A stretch of 64,000 bases of DNA from Sporocytophaga myxococcoides (GTDB lineage: Bacteria > Bacteroidota > Bacteroidia > Cytophagales > Cytophagaceae), in assembly GCF_000775915.1 (NCBI RefSeq), contig NZ_BBLT01000008.1, forward strand, positions 228,412-292,411. The letters are read 5' to 3'. The position numbers were made by a program, and so were the translations under genes. The notes below the pieces were generated by a model. The model was given only the letters and a program-made list of their open reading frames with translations. It was not told the origin of the DNA and made no database searches. Of this stretch, positions 19,081 to 28,680 are shown one piece after another (positions within the stretch are counted from its first letter, which is position 1; each line of letters begins with the position of its first letter).

Positions 19081-19473
19081 ATGATAGCAGATGAAAAAAG
19101 AAGATTGATCTCCTGGCTTCATTTTGACGAAAGGTTATGGTTAAATAAGCTGGAGTTTTGTAACGATGAACTGAAAATTTTTCAGGAGCGTCTTGAAGAG
19201 ATTGCATCAGATTATACTGATATGAATGTTAAAATTCAGATAGAACAGTTTCAAAACAAGTTCTTTATTCAACATGATGAAATTATAAAATTAAAACATG
19301 ATATCAATCGCATGGGAAGAGTCCTGGCTGAATTTGAAAAGGATTTCAGTAATGCAGTTGATGAACGGACAGCTGATGAACATTATAATCTTGAAGAGAG
19401 AATGGATAGCTTTAATGAGATATTTGATGATCTAAAGGCTGATTTCCGGGCTTTCCTTGAAAAGTATATGTAA
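19081..19473 (+). CDS. Small coiled-coil protein of unknown function
   Basis: A charged helical protein of about 130 residues starting MIADEKRRLISW, with long stretches compatible with coiled coil (EIIKLKHDINRMGRVLAEFE). There is no signal peptide or membrane segment and I do not recognise a family. I chose the ATG at 19081 because the longer in-frame start at 19054 overlaps the end of the UspA gene. Its position between a universal stress protein and a P-type ATPase suggests a shared stress role, but nothing in the sequence itself shows a function. Confidence 0.6.
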   Translation: MIADEKRRLISWLHFDERLWLNKLEFCNDELKIFQERLEEIASDYTDMNVKIQIEQFQNKFFIQHDEIIKLKHDINRMGRVLAEFEKDFSNAVDERTADEHYNLEERMDSFNEIFDDLKADFRAFLEKYM

Positions 19474-19553
19474 AAACATATTGAGACTTGTTAAGGTTTA
19501 ATTAACTTAGGTTTTTGATTTTAACTTTAACTTAGGCCTCTGTATATACTCTT

Positions 19554-22244
19554 GTGCTTGACAAAACAGGATTTTCATTCGAACTTTTATTCCATACCTT
19601 TTCAGAAGAAAAGGTTATGGATTTTTTATTATCTGATTCTAAGAAAGGAATAACCGCTGATGAGGCAAATAGCAGAATTGCTCAATATGGTCCGAACAAG
19701 TTAGCTGCTGTAAAAGAAAAGTCTACTGTCAGGATTTTACTTGAGCAGTTTCAGAATGCAATTACTTATTTACTGGCCGGAGCTGCTTTCATATCCCTTT
19801 TTTTTCATGATGCCACTAATTCAATTGCCATTGGAGGTGTCATTCTGATTAATGCTCTTATTGGTTTTTTTATTGAATTGCAGGCAAGGAAATCAATGGA
19901 AGGTTTGAGAAGCCTTGAAATTTCTCTTGCCAAGGTTATCAGAGGTTCTGAATTATCCGAAATCAATTCTGACTTACTTGCAATCGGCGATCTTGTTTAT
20001 ATTAAAGCAGGGGATATGATTCCTGCTGATGGAAGGCTTGTAACTCTTAATAATCTGGAGATAAATGAATCGCCACTTACCGGTGAATCGCTTCCAGTAG
20101 AAAAGTTATGTGACCCTCTTCCTGAATTAACTCCTTTGGCTGACAGAACTAACATGGTCTATAAAGGAACTTCTGTTATAAAAGGAAATGGATATTTTTT
20201 AGTAACTGCTACTGGCTTGCATACCGAGCTTGGGAAAATTTCAACAATGACCCAGAGTGCAGAAAATACGTCAACTCCTTTGGATGCCAAACTTGAAAAG
20301 CTAACCAAAACTCTTATCTGGATTACAGCAGCTATGGCTTGTATCTTTATCATAGCAGGTCTTTTGAGAAAGCAGGAACTTTATATTATAGTGGAGACAG
20401 CCATTGCTCTTGCAGTTGCCGCAATTCCAGAAGGGCTTCCAATTGTTTCTACTATAGCCCTAGCCTACGGTATGCTGAGACTGGCAAAAAGAAATGCTAT
20501 AATCAAAAAGCTTTATTCTGTTGAAACCCTGGGGGGAACGAATATTATCTTTACTGACAAGACAGGGACTCTTACTGAAAATGTAATGGAGGTAAACTTG
20601 ATCGCTTTTCCTCACAAGACGTTTGAGTTGAAAAGCAATTTTGATAACCGTAAAAATACTTTTCTCAATGATGAAATAACCGATTTTGAAAGCGCACTGA
20701 ATGAGTTGTATCTAACCGCTTCTCTGTGCAACAATGCTAACCTTGGTATAACTTCTGGAAAAGCCATCGGAGACCCGATAGAAATAGCATTGCTGAGACT
20801 CGCACATTCCGGTGGAATTGATACAAATATTCTGAAGGATGAATATGTAAGAGTTAATGAGAAACCTTTTAGCTCAGATACTAAGATGATGGCTGTATTG
20901 GTCAGATCGGGTGATGAGTTTATAGTAGCAGCAAAAGGTTCTGTTGAAGCAATCCTTTCTAAATGTAGCAGATATTTTAAAGAGTCAGAAGTGTTGCCTG
21001 TTGATGCTTCTTTTATTGAGCTTTTGCATAAAGAGGCTGAGAGGATTTCATCGATGGGGTTGAGGGTACTTGCTTTTGCAATAAAACATCAGGCACAGGA
21101 GGAACAAGAGTATCTTAAAGACCTTACATTTATCGGCCTCGTAGGTTTTCTTGATCCTCCCAGGCATGATATAGGTTTTGCAATGGAAAGTTGTAAGACA
21201 GCAGGAGTAAAAGTAATTATGGTCACCGGAGATCATCCTAAAACAGGTTTTACCATTGCCAGGAAGGTAGGTATTGTAGAAGATGAGGAAGAAGAAAGCG
21301 CACTGATGACAGGCTCTCAACTTCAGGCGCTTGATATACATGGGCAGGATAAGGAGCGAGTAATGAATACACGCGTTTTCGCCAGAGTCACACCTGCACA
21401 GAAGTTAGATCTTGTTGGCCTTTATCAGGATGAGGGGAATATTGTAGCTATGACAGGTGATGGTATTAATGACACACCTGCACTGAAAAAAGCGGATATC
21501 GGAATAGCCATGGGAACTAGAGGAACACAGGTAGCTAAAGAAACGGCTGATGTTGTTTTAAAAGATGACTCATTTGTCTCTATCGTAGAAGCTATCTTTC
21601 AGGGAAGGGTTATCTTTCAAAATATAAGGGAGTTTATAATCTTTCTTTTATCCTGTAACCTGAGTGAAGTTTTCTTAGTAGTTGCTTCAGGATTTATAGA
21701 CCCAAGAATTGTTTTGCTACCGATTCAGATTTTATTCCTTAACCTCATTACCGATGTTTTTCCTGCACTGGCATTGGGGCTGGGTAAGGGAGAAAGAAAT
21801 ATAATGAAACTTCCTCCTAGAAATCCGGAATCTTCGATTCTTGATGGAAATGACTGGAAATCACTTGTCGTTTATTGCCTATGCATTTCAGGTTCTATCA
21901 TTGGCGGAGTATTGATTTTTGAAGAACATTTTGCTGATGAACCTGCAATAATTCAGGATATGATATTTTATTCCCTGGCTCTTGCTCAGCTCTGGCATGT
22001 TTTTAATTTATCTTCAGCGAAGAGTTCGTTTTTTGTGAACGAGATTACAAGAAATAAATTTGTCTGGCTGGCTCTTGCATTTTGTATAGCCCTCCTGGCT
22101 ATTACCGGAATATTTCCAGTTGCTCAGAAAATTTTACAGGTAAAACCGCTTACGATTGAGATATGGGGAGGGATATTTATTATAAGCCTGATGCCTGTGG
22201 TTTTAACTCAGCTTTTAAAAAGGGCTTTTAAAATAATAGATTAA
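19554..22244 (+). CDS. Cation-translocating P-type ATPase (calcium-type, P2)
   Basis: An 896-residue inner-membrane ion pump. The phosphorylated aspartate is D335 in FTDKTGTLTE. The actuator motif is LTGESLPVEK, the hinge is MTGDGINDTPALKKADIGIAMG, and the membrane motif AAIPEGLPIV matches M4 of Ca2+-transporting (P2A) pumps. An N-terminal cation-ATPase domain (LSDSKKGITADEANSRIAQYGPN) and a C-terminal multi-helix domain complete the architecture. Ca2+ is the best guess; Mn2+ or Na+/K+ relatives cannot be excluded. The start is a GTG, with no good ATG nearby. It follows the coiled-coil gene on the same strand and converges with the histidine kinase, whose stop lies only 4 bp away. Confidence 0.9.
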   Translation: MLDKTGFSFELLFHTFSEEKVMDFLLSDSKKGITADEANSRIAQYGPNKLAAVKEKSTVRILLEQFQNAITYLLAGAAFISLFFHDATNSIAIGGVILINALIGFFIELQARKSMEGLRSLEISLAKVIRGSELSEINSDLLAIGDLVYIKAGDMIPADGRLVTLNNLEINESPLTGESLPVEKLCDPLPELTPLADRTNMVYKGTSVIKGNGYFLVTATGLHTELGKISTMTQSAENTSTPLDAKLEKLTKTLIWITAAMACIFIIAGLLRKQELYIIVETAIALAVAAIPEGLPIVSTIALAYGMLRLAKRNAIIKKLYSVETLGGTNIIFTDKTGTLTENVMEVNLIAFPHKTFELKSNFDNRKNTFLNDEITDFESALNELYLTASLCNNANLGITSGKAIGDPIEIALLRLAHSGGIDTNILKDEYVRVNEKPFSSDTKMMAVLVRSGDEFIVAAKGSVEAILSKCSRYFKESEVLPVDASFIELLHKEAERISSMGLRVLAFAIKHQAQEEQEYLKDLTFIGLVGFLDPPRHDIGFAMESCKTAGVKVIMVTGDHPKTGFTIARKVGIVEDEEEESALMTGSQLQALDIHGQDKERVMNTRVFARVTPAQKLDLVGLYQDEGNIVAMTGDGINDTPALKKADIGIAMGTRGTQVAKETADVVLKDDSFVSIVEAIFQGRVIFQNIREFIIFLLSCNLSEVFLVVASGFIDPRIVLLPIQILFLNLITDVFPALALGLGKGERNIMKLPPRNPESSILDGNDWKSLVVYCLCISGSIIGGVLIFEEHFADEPAIIQDMIFYSLALAQLWHVFNLSSAKSSFFVNEITRNKFVWLALAFCIALLAITGIFPVAQKILQVKPLTIEIWGGIFIISLMPVVLTQLLKRAFKIID

Positions 22245-22248
22245 ATTA

Positions 22249-23676
22249 TTAATCCTGGTTTGGTAAGGTAATGCTGAAAATAGTTCCGCGGTTTACTTCA
22301 GATTTTAATGATATACTGCCATTGAGCCGGTCTATCACTTGTTTCACGATGTATAATCCAAGACCACTGCCAAAGGATTTCTCTGAAGCTCTAAAAAACA
22401 TTTCAAAAATTTTCTGATGATAGGAGATCTCTATTCCTGATCCGTTATCTTCAATTTCAATTTTTGCACCTGTTTCAGAAGTAAAGATCCTGATTCTAAG
22501 AAAGGGATAAGGTTGTTCAAGCGAATGGTATTTGATAGCATTGGATATCAGGTTCATGAAAATGATTTTCAACCTATTTTCATCATTATAGAATTCGTAG
22601 TGTTCTTCAGTACTCAATTCTATTTTAATCTGATCTGCATTATCCATAAATTTCAGACTTTCCAGGCATTCGTTAACAATATCTGTAAAGTTGATTTTAG
22701 ATGAAATAATTCTGAGACGGTTGTTTCTTGAAAAATTGGTCAGATCCGCAATGAAGGAATCGAGTCTTTTGACGCTACTTTTAGCTTGCTCAATACATTC
22801 ATTGATAATCATAGGATCTTTTTCTTTTTTGATCAGATTAAGTAATCCTGTGATACTGCAGAGTGGAGCTCTCAAGTCATGTGATGCTCTGTAAACGAAA
22901 CTGTCGAGTTCAAAATTGATCTTTCTAAGTTCCTGTTCTGCATTTTTGACCTCTGTTAAATCAATGGAGACACCAAGGATGTTAACTTCTTTATCAAAAT
23001 TACTGATAAAGGGAACTTTTGTTGTATGAAGTATTCTGTTCGTGCCATCCAGGTGGGTTATGTTTTGTTCCGGGAGTGTAACTATTTCTTTAAGGAGGGT
23101 TACTTTAATATCACTTTCCTGAATACCTCTCAATTCGTTATCATCCTTAATGAAGTAACTGTCATCTTTCCCAAGTAAATTGTGGATGGTGGTGCAGAAG
23201 AGCTCAGCCTGCGCCTTGTTTACCAGGATATACCGGCCTTGGCTGTCTTTAAGAAAAATAGGATGGGGGACTAACTCAATGATCTCATAAAGTTTGTTCC
23301 TGTTGTCTTCAATTTCAGATTCAAATCTTTTGGTTTCGGTAATATCCCTGCCTATACCATAAACTGTGTTGTCATTAACCTTTAGTACTTTATTCCACTT
23401 TATCCATTTGACATTTCCGTTTTTAGCAAGATATCTGACTTCAAGCGGGTCTTGATGGAATGTTTCCTGACCAAAGCTTTTATAAATTTTAGAAGTAATT
23501 TTTAAATCATCAGGGTATATAAAGCAGGAAAAATGCATCGTACAAATTTCTTCTTCACTATAACCCAGCATTTTTGCAAAAGCGGGATTTACTTTTTTAA
23601 AGTATCCATCTCCACTTGTGATGCACATACATTCTTCCGCAAGGTAAAAGAAGTCATCCAGTAAGTAATCTGCCAC
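22249..23676 (-). CDS. PAS-domain sensor histidine kinase
   Basis: A 475-residue soluble sensor kinase. Two PAS domains (about 5-115 and 125-245) lead into a HisKA dimerisation helix with the phospho-accepting histidine H266 in RASHDLRAPL. The HATPase domain shows the N box NLISNAIKYH, G1 DNGSGIE and G2 GSGLGLYIVKQV. No membrane segment is present, so it probably senses an internal cue such as redox state or a small ligand. No response regulator lies next to it, making it an orphan kinase. The start is GTG. It converges on the ATPase gene with 4 bp between the stops. Confidence 0.9.
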   Translation of the reverse strand: MADYLLDDFFYLAEECMCITSGDGYFKKVNPAFAKMLGYSEEEICTMHFSCFIYPDDLKITSKIYKSFGQETFHQDPLEVRYLAKNGNVKWIKWNKVLKVNDNTVYGIGRDITETKRFESEIEDNRNKLYEIIELVPHPIFLKDSQGRYILVNKAQAELFCTTIHNLLGKDDSYFIKDDNELRGIQESDIKVTLLKEIVTLPEQNITHLDGTNRILHTTKVPFISNFDKEVNILGVSIDLTEVKNAEQELRKINFELDSFVYRASHDLRAPLCSITGLLNLIKKEKDPMIINECIEQAKSSVKRLDSFIADLTNFSRNNRLRIISSKINFTDIVNECLESLKFMDNADQIKIELSTEEHYEFYNDENRLKIIFMNLISNAIKYHSLEQPYPFLRIRIFTSETGAKIEIEDNGSGIEISYHQKIFEMFFRASEKSFGSGLGLYIVKQVIDRLNGSISLKSEVNRGTIFSITLPNQD

Positions 23677-23823
23677 AATATATTTAGTATAGGTTAATAT
23701 AGTATATCGCTAATATAAGAAAGGATACTATGATTAATTGAATAAAAACTATGACAAAAAACATTTTATTGAAAAGTTTCATTGAAACCGATCTAAAACT
23801 ATCTATGTTCTTTTTATAAAGAG

Positions 23824-24191
<368 letters not shown>

Positions 24192-24202
24192 TTTATTAAA
24201 AA

Positions 24203-24805
24203 TTATTTTTTCCATTTAATGCTACATCCTATAGCCTTTGTTTCAGGTTCTTTAACTGTTTTATCCTGAAGTAATTCATTAAGGGCATTCTCAGCATATT
24301 TCTTCTTCACATCTTTCGCACTTTCCGAATTGTCATCAATAGCACCTACATATTTTACAATGAGTTCATTGTTAATTTTTTTCAGGATATAAACATGAGG
24401 AGTTTTAAGGGCCCCATATGCTTTTGCTATATTCTGTGTTTCATCCAGAAGATAAGGAAATGTAAAATGTTTTTCTGCAGCATTCTTCTGCATGTTTTCA
24501 TAGGAGTCTTCGGGATATGCAATAGGGTCATTTGGATTAATAGCTATTACAGGATATCCTTTTGATGCATATTTCTTATTGAGCTCTTCTATTCTGCTTT
24601 CATATGCTTTTGCATAAGGGCAATGGTTACATGTAAAAACCACGATATAGCCTTTGGCATCAGTATAATTTTTTAATGATACATTCTTGCCATCAATATT
24701 TTTTAATGAGAAATCAATTGCCTTATCACCTGGTTTGTATCCTGTAGTCTGAGCTATAGAGATGGAAACTGAGAACAAAAACAAGATCGCTATGATGTGT
24801 TTCAT
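24203..24805 (-). CDS. Secreted thioredoxin-fold protein (AhpC/TSA-like)
   Basis: A 200-residue periplasmic redoxin. The signal peptide is HIIAILFLFSVSISIAQ. The mature part has GDKAIDFSLKNIDGKNVSL and the active site FTCNHCPYAK, with the cysteine pair C59 and C62. This CNHC form is characteristic of a peroxiredoxin/thioredoxin-like family common in Bacteroidetes. Substrate is not known; a thiol-disulfide role in the envelope is likely. The stop of the next upstream gene (TlpA-like) is 10 bp from its ATG, so the two are almost certainly co-transcribed. Confidence 0.87.
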   Translation of the reverse strand: MKHIIAILFLFSVSISIAQTTGYKPGDKAIDFSLKNIDGKNVSLKNYTDAKGYIVVFTCNHCPYAKAYESRIEELNKKYASKGYPVIAINPNDPIAYPEDSYENMQKNAAEKHFTFPYLLDETQNIAKAYGALKTPHVYILKKINNELIVKYVGAIDDNSESAKDVKKKYAENALNELLQDKTVKEPETKAIGCSIKWKK

Positions 24806-24814
24806 AAAATAAAT

Positions 24815-25303
24815 TTATTGTTTGATTAATTCTTTTTTGATCAAATTAATAAGTTCTTCAGAAGTTGCAAAGGTTTTTGGGTAATGGGTACGATTTCCTT
24901 TTTTATCCTGCAGAAAGGTATAAGGAATATCGCCTCCCCATTGTGGATTAAGTTTATTGATCCAGATATTCGGATCTTCATTTAGCAGCACAACTTTTCC
25001 GGGCAGTTTGCTTCTTGAAAATACATCCTCCGCTTTATCTTTTTTTGAGGTAAAATCCATTGATACAAAGAGGAACTTGACAGGCTTATTTTTACTTGAC
25101 ATTCCTGCTTCTGCAAAATATGGGAGTTCCTCAATGCATGGTTTGCACCAGGTAGCCCAGAAATTAACAACTACAACAGAATCCTTAGTATCATTTATGA
25201 TTTTATCTAATTGCTCATAGTTTACAACCTGAATCTGCTGACTGTAACTTCTAAATATAATTGCTAAGAGGATTGTGAAAGTAAATACGATGACCCGTCT
25301 CAT
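24815..25303 (-). CDS. TlpA-like thiol-disulfide oxidoreductase
   Basis: A 162-residue secreted thioredoxin-like protein. A signal sequence covers about 1-21 and the active site WATWCKPC has C53 and C56. Members reduce disulfides in envelope proteins or in cytochrome c maturation. The gene overlaps the end of the DEAD-box helicase by four bases (ATGA) and precedes the AhpC/TSA-like gene by 10 bp, so the three form one operon of translationally coupled genes. No partner such as CcdA is seen in the window. Confidence 0.88.
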   Translation of the reverse strand: MRRVIVFTFTILLAIIFRSYSQQIQVVNYEQLDKIINDTKDSVVVVNFWATWCKPCIEELPYFAEAGMSSKNKPVKFLFVSMDFTSKKDKAEDVFSRSKLPGKVVLLNEDPNIWINKLNPQWGGDIPYTFLQDKKGNRTHYPKTFATSEELINLIKKELIKQ

Positions 25304-26532
25304 GATTTGTTGTTAGTATTGTTTTTTTTCTTTTTAAAGAATTTTTTCTTTTTTCCTTGTGAAGGTTTGGGCTTGGATTTAATCTCATATGCCGGACCTT
25401 CACCCAAAAATTCAGGAAGAGGAAGTTTGGGTATTTCTTTCTCTATTAGTTGTTCTATCCTGTTAAATTTTCGGATCTCTTTCTCATTGATAAAAGTGAT
25501 GGCAATACCAGTACTTGATGCTCTTGCTGTTCTGCCTATACGGTGCACATAGTCTTCTGCATCATGAGGCACGTCGTAGTTCACGACCAGGTTAATATTT
25601 TCTATATCAATACCTCTTGAAAGAATGTCCGTTGCTACCAGAATCTGCACCTCTCTGTTTCTGAAAAGGTTCATGATCTGCTCCCGTTCAGATTGCTCAA
25701 GGTCTGAGTGAAATCCTTTTACAGAGAAGTTCAGTCTCTTTAGCTCTTTCTCAAGTATTTTTACATTTTGTTTAGTAGAGCAGAAAATGACTATAGATGG
25801 AAGCTCATCTTCCTTTCCTTGTAACAGTTCTTTGATCAAAGGAAGCTTTTGAGCATCGTAAGTCATATATGCTCTTTGATCAATTCCTTCTGCTGGTTTT
25901 GATATAGCTATATTGATCTGCAAAGGTCTGAATAATATTTTATCTGCCAGCTGCCTGATTTTAGAAGGCATGGTTGCTGAAAAAAGTATGTTCTGTCTTT
26001 GTCTTGGAAGGTAATTGATGATCTTAACAATATCATCATAGAACCCCATTTCCAGCATACGGTCTGCTTCATCCAAAATCAGATGTTTCAGATCTGCAAA
26101 GGAGATTTGTGCAGATGTAAGGTGGGCAATCAGTCTTCCTGGTGTCGCAATTACAATAGGGGAACCTTGCTTCAGTGCATTTTTCTGCTGTTCCCAAACG
26201 CTTCCGTCATTACCTCCATACACAGCAATGCTACTTACCGATGTGTAAAAGCTGAATCCGTCTACCTGTTGATCAATCTGAACAGCAAGTTCTCTTGTCG
26301 GCGCCAGGATCAGGGTGTCTATACCAGGATGTGGATTAAGGTGGTTTCTATGGATAATAGGTAAAAGGTAAGCTGCTGTTTTCCCGGTACCTGTCTGGGC
26401 GCAGGCTATAACATCTTTATTGTCGAGGATGGCGGGGATGGCGAGTTCCTGAACAGGAGAGGGCGTTTTAAATCCAATGTCTTTCAGAGCCTGTTGAACT
26501 GCATCATCTAGGTTAAGTTCTTCAAATGTCAA
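25300..26532 (-). CDS. DEAD-box RNA helicase
   Basis: ATP-dependent RNA helicase of the RhlE/DeaD type. Motifs in order: Q-motif region (FKTPSPVQELAIPAIL), motif I AQTGTGKT, PTRELA, II LDEAD, III SATMP, and VI HRIGRTAR. The C-terminal tail is very basic (KKKKFFKKKKNN), as expected for an RNA-binding extension. I place the start at a TTG (26532, LTFEELNLDD). A longer in-frame GTG at 26571 would begin inside the terminator hairpin of the upstream FKBP gene. Length is then about 410 residues. It is first in the operon with the two thioredoxin-like genes. Confidence 0.92.
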   Translation of the reverse strand: MTFEELNLDDAVQQALKDIGFKTPSPVQELAIPAILDNKDVIACAQTGTGKTAAYLLPIIHRNHLNPHPGIDTLILAPTRELAVQIDQQVDGFSFYTSVSSIAVYGGNDGSVWEQQKNALKQGSPIVIATPGRLIAHLTSAQISFADLKHLILDEADRMLEMGFYDDIVKIINYLPRQRQNILFSATMPSKIRQLADKILFRPLQINIAISKPAEGIDQRAYMTYDAQKLPLIKELLQGKEDELPSIVIFCSTKQNVKILEKELKRLNFSVKGFHSDLEQSEREQIMNLFRNREVQILVATDILSRGIDIENINLVVNYDVPHDAEDYVHRIGRTARASSTGIAITFINEKEIRKFNRIEQLIEKEIPKLPLPEFLGEGPAYEIKSKPKPSQGKKKKFFKKKKNNTNNKS

Positions 26533-26559
26533 GATAATTGATGGGTTAAGTTTAAATAA

Positions 26560-26581
26560 AAATCCCTGCACGCAGGGATTT
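26560..26581 (-). terminator. Intrinsic terminator of the FKBP gene
   Basis: Perfect 10-bp stem AAATCCCTGC (26560-26569) / GCAGGGATTT (26572-26581) with a tiny loop. On the minus strand it is followed by TTTATTT. It lies 5 bp past the FKBP stop. Confidence 0.82.
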
Positions 26582-26586
26582 AATTT

Positions 26587-27297
26587 TTATTGGCTTATAG
26601 AAAGTAATTCTACTTCGAAAATGAGAGTGGTGTTTGGTCCGATAGATTCTCCGGCACCTCTTTCTCCGTAAGCTAAATTAGAAGGTACAAACAGTCTCCA
26701 TTTTGAACCTACTTTCATAAGTTGAAGTGCTTCTACCCAACCTTGAATTACACCGTTTACAGGAAAAGTTGCTGGTTGACCTCTTTCTACAGAGCTGTCG
26801 AAAACAGTTCCATTTATTAAAGTACCATGATAGTGAGTAGTCACCTTATCAGTTGCTTTAGGAGTAGGGCCATCACCTTCTTTGATTACCTGATATTGTA
26901 AGCCGCTTGGCAATGTTACAACACCTGGCTTCTTTTTATTTTCTTCAAGGAATTTTTGTCCTTCAGCCAGGTTTTTATTTGCTTTTTCCTGTTGAAGTTG
27001 AGCAAAATACTCGTTCAGAATATTTCTTGCTTGCTCTGAAGAAACCAGTAATTGTTTTTTGTCAGCTACATCTTTAAAAGCCTGAGCAAATGCATCCAAG
27101 CTTAAGTTTTCAAAACCTTGTTGTTTTAGGTTTTCTGCAATATTGGCACCGAGCGCATAGCTAACAGTGTCGATTTTGGTTTTTAATGTAAAAGTTTGTT
27201 GTTCCATTCCTTTTTTAGATTTTTTCTGCGCCAAAGAGGGAGTAGACAAGGCTAAAATTCCCAATCCTGCCGCAGCAAATACATTGACTAGTTTCAT
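26587..27297 (-). CDS. FKBP-type peptidyl-prolyl cis-trans isomerase
   Basis: A 236-residue envelope folding factor. A signal peptide comes first, then an N-terminal dimerisation domain typical of FkpA/Mip (KIDTVSYALGANIAENLKQQ), then a C-terminal FKBP domain beginning GLQYQVIKEGDG. That domain contains VTTHYHGTLINGTVFDSS, VIQGWVEALQLM and NLAYGERGAG, the usual ligand-binding pocket residues. It probably assists folding of periplasmic or outer-membrane proteins. ATG start; single-gene unit with its own terminator. Confidence 0.92.
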   Translation of the reverse strand: MKLVNVFAAAGLGILALSTPSLAQKKSKKGMEQQTFTLKTKIDTVSYALGANIAENLKQQGFENLSLDAFAQAFKDVADKKQLLVSSEQARNILNEYFAQLQQEKANKNLAEGQKFLEENKKKPGVVTLPSGLQYQVIKEGDGPTPKATDKVTTHYHGTLINGTVFDSSVERGQPATFPVNGVIQGWVEALQLMKVGSKWRLFVPSNLAYGERGAGESIGPNTTLIFEVELLSISQ

Positions 27298-27328
27298 TTT
27301 TAATGGTTTAAAAAGTTAATATTTAAGC

Positions 27329-27742
27329 TCAATCAAAGAATTTTGTTCTCCGGAGAGATTTCTTTTCGGAAAGTTTTTTCTTCAGATTTTTTCGGTCAGC
27401 GACGGAGGAAAGTGTAGGCTTTGTATTTATTCGCTTCTTGGGCTTTTTTAAAGCATTTTCAATGATTTGAATAAATTTGGTTTCAGCCAGTCTCTTATTT
27501 CCAGTCTGAGTTCTTTCTGTTTGCGCAACCACCCTTAGCTCTCCTTCAGAATTAATTTTGTGGCCAAGCTTTTTAAAAAGTAGGTGTTTTTCTTCCTCTG
27601 TAAAATGTGATGAATGAGCTACGGAAAAAATCAATTCAATTTTGGAATTGACTTTATTTACATTCTGTCCTCCTGGCCCGCTGCTCCTGCTAGCCTGAAA
27701 GGTTACTTCACGAAGCAGCTGACTGATTTTTTCCGTAATCAT
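27329..27742 (-). CDS. arfB: Peptidyl-tRNA hydrolase ArfB (ribosome rescue)
   Basis: Releases nascent chains from ribosomes stalled at mRNA ends. The catalytic GGQ motif is in SRSSGPGGQNVNKVNSKIEL, and a long basic C-terminal tail (KKPKKRINTKPTLSSVADRK ...) fits the mRNA entry channel of the ribosome in this family. I chose the ATG at 27742 (MITEKISQLL), giving 137 residues. The longer in-frame start lies within the upstream DUF3127 gene and would add 30 residues not seen in the family. It is 7 bp after that gene, hence co-transcribed. Confidence 0.92.
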   Translation of the reverse strand: MITEKISQLLREVTFQASRSSGPGGQNVNKVNSKIELIFSVAHSSHFTEEEKHLLFKKLGHKINSEGELRVVAQTERTQTGNKRLAETKFIQIIENALKKPKKRINTKPTLSSVADRKNLKKKLSEKKSLRRTKFFD

Positions 27743-27749
27743 TTTATTT

Positions 27750-28109
27750 TTAGAAAGGAAGATCGTCTGTAGATTCTCCTGAATCAGCACCGAAAGCATA
27801 ACCTCCTGATGGTTCATCTGAAGATTGACCACCTCCTATTGTATCTATTTTCCAGGCTCTTACATCGGTATACCAACGTTCATTGTATTCCCTTGATTCA
27901 ATGTTGATACCTACTTTCACTTCATCACCTGATTTAAGGTTTTTAACAATTCCAGCTTTGTCGCCCCAAGCGGAACAGCAAACCTTTTTTGGGTATTGCT
28001 CATTGGTGGTTTCAATTACAAACTCTTGTTTTACCCAATTTCCATTTTTTCCGGAGCCGGTTTGTTCCGGAAGGATTTTAACAACTTTTCCTGTTAATTC
28101 TAACGCCAT
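27750..28109 (-). CDS. DUF3127 protein with SSB-like acidic tip
   Basis: A 119-residue protein of the Bacteroidetes DUF3127 family. The sequence (ELTGKVVKILPEQTG, then WVKQEFVIETTNEQ and KKVCCSAWGDKA) is compatible with an OB fold. The C-terminus is a flexible Ser/Gly-rich segment ending in DDLPF, which resembles the acidic tip with which SSB recruits partners. Binding to single-stranded DNA or RNA is plausible but inferred. An exact TATCTTTG -7 promoter box lies 15 bp upstream of the ATG (28124-28131), although I see no clear -33 element. ArfB follows 7 bp after its stop. Confidence 0.78.
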   Translation of the reverse strand: MALELTGKVVKILPEQTGSGKNGNWVKQEFVIETTNEQYPKKVCCSAWGDKAGIVKNLKSGDEVKVGINIESREYNERWYTDVRAWKIDTIGGGQSSDEPSGGYAFGADSGESTDDLPF

Positions 28110-28147
28110 AATTAAAATTTTGCCAAAGATACATTAATAATGGAAAA

Positions 28148-28172
28148 AACCGGAAAACTTGGTTCTCCGGTT
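28148..28172 (-). terminator. Intrinsic terminator of the PRC-barrel gene
   Basis: Perfect 7-bp stem AACCGGA (28148-28154) / TCCGGTT (28166-28172). On the minus strand it is followed by TTTT, 12 bp past the stop of the PRC-barrel gene. Confidence 0.7.
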
Positions 28173-28184
28173 ATTCACAAATTT

Positions 28185-28565
28185 TTATTTTTCTCTGGGT
28201 TCCAGCCAGTAAAGTTCGTAACCGAAATAGTTGTAGACATCAGTAAGATATTCATAGCTAGGTGTTTCAGGCCAGTTTTCTGCAACGAATCCGGGAGCTT
28301 CATGCAGTCTTTCCATTGATACATCAAGTGTTAAAGAATCTCTTTCTGGGGTCAATTCAAGTGCTCCGAACGGTACTGCATATAATTTTTCACCCATTCC
28401 GAGAAAACCTCCATGTGTTAGAATCGCATATGAGGCCGCTCCATATTCCATGTCAATAATTATATCTTTAATACGGCCCAACTCTTCATTTTCAAAGTTT
28501 TTTACTTTGGTTCCTATCAAATCCCCGGCAGGAATTAATCTCGGACCTTCTCCTCCTCGAATCAT
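28185..28565 (-). CDS. PRC-barrel domain protein
   Basis: A protein of about 126 residues with one PRC-barrel domain: AGDLIGTKVKNFENEELGRI followed by DIIIDMEYGAASYAILTHGG and LYAVPFGALEL. Such domains are found in ribosome maturation factors, photosynthetic reaction centres and many small stress-linked proteins. This free-standing form has no known partner. The start is the ATG at 28565 (MIRGGEGPRLI), nine codons inside the longest frame. It is transcribed divergently from the 28681 gene. Confidence 0.82.
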   Translation of the reverse strand: MIRGGEGPRLIPAGDLIGTKVKNFENEELGRIKDIIIDMEYGAASYAILTHGGFLGMGEKLYAVPFGALELTPERDSLTLDVSMERLHEAPGFVAENWPETPSYEYLTDVYNYFGYELYWLEPREK

Positions 28566-28629
28566 AATCTTAAAACTTTTAATAAATAACACCTTTTAAA
28601 TTCAACATCTTAGAACATATGATCGTTCT

Positions 28630-28662
28630 TTTGTTATTCTTTTCCAAAAAATTCTAAATTTG
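28630..28662 (+). promoter_or_regulatory. Predicted promoter of the 28681 gene
   Basis: TTTG (28630-28633), 21-bp spacer, then TAAATTTG (28655-28662), an exact match to the Bacteroidetes TAnnTTTG box. The ATG follows 18 bp later, giving a short leader of about 10 nt. Confidence 0.65.
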
Positions 28663-28680
28663 ATACAAAAAAGTAAAAAT

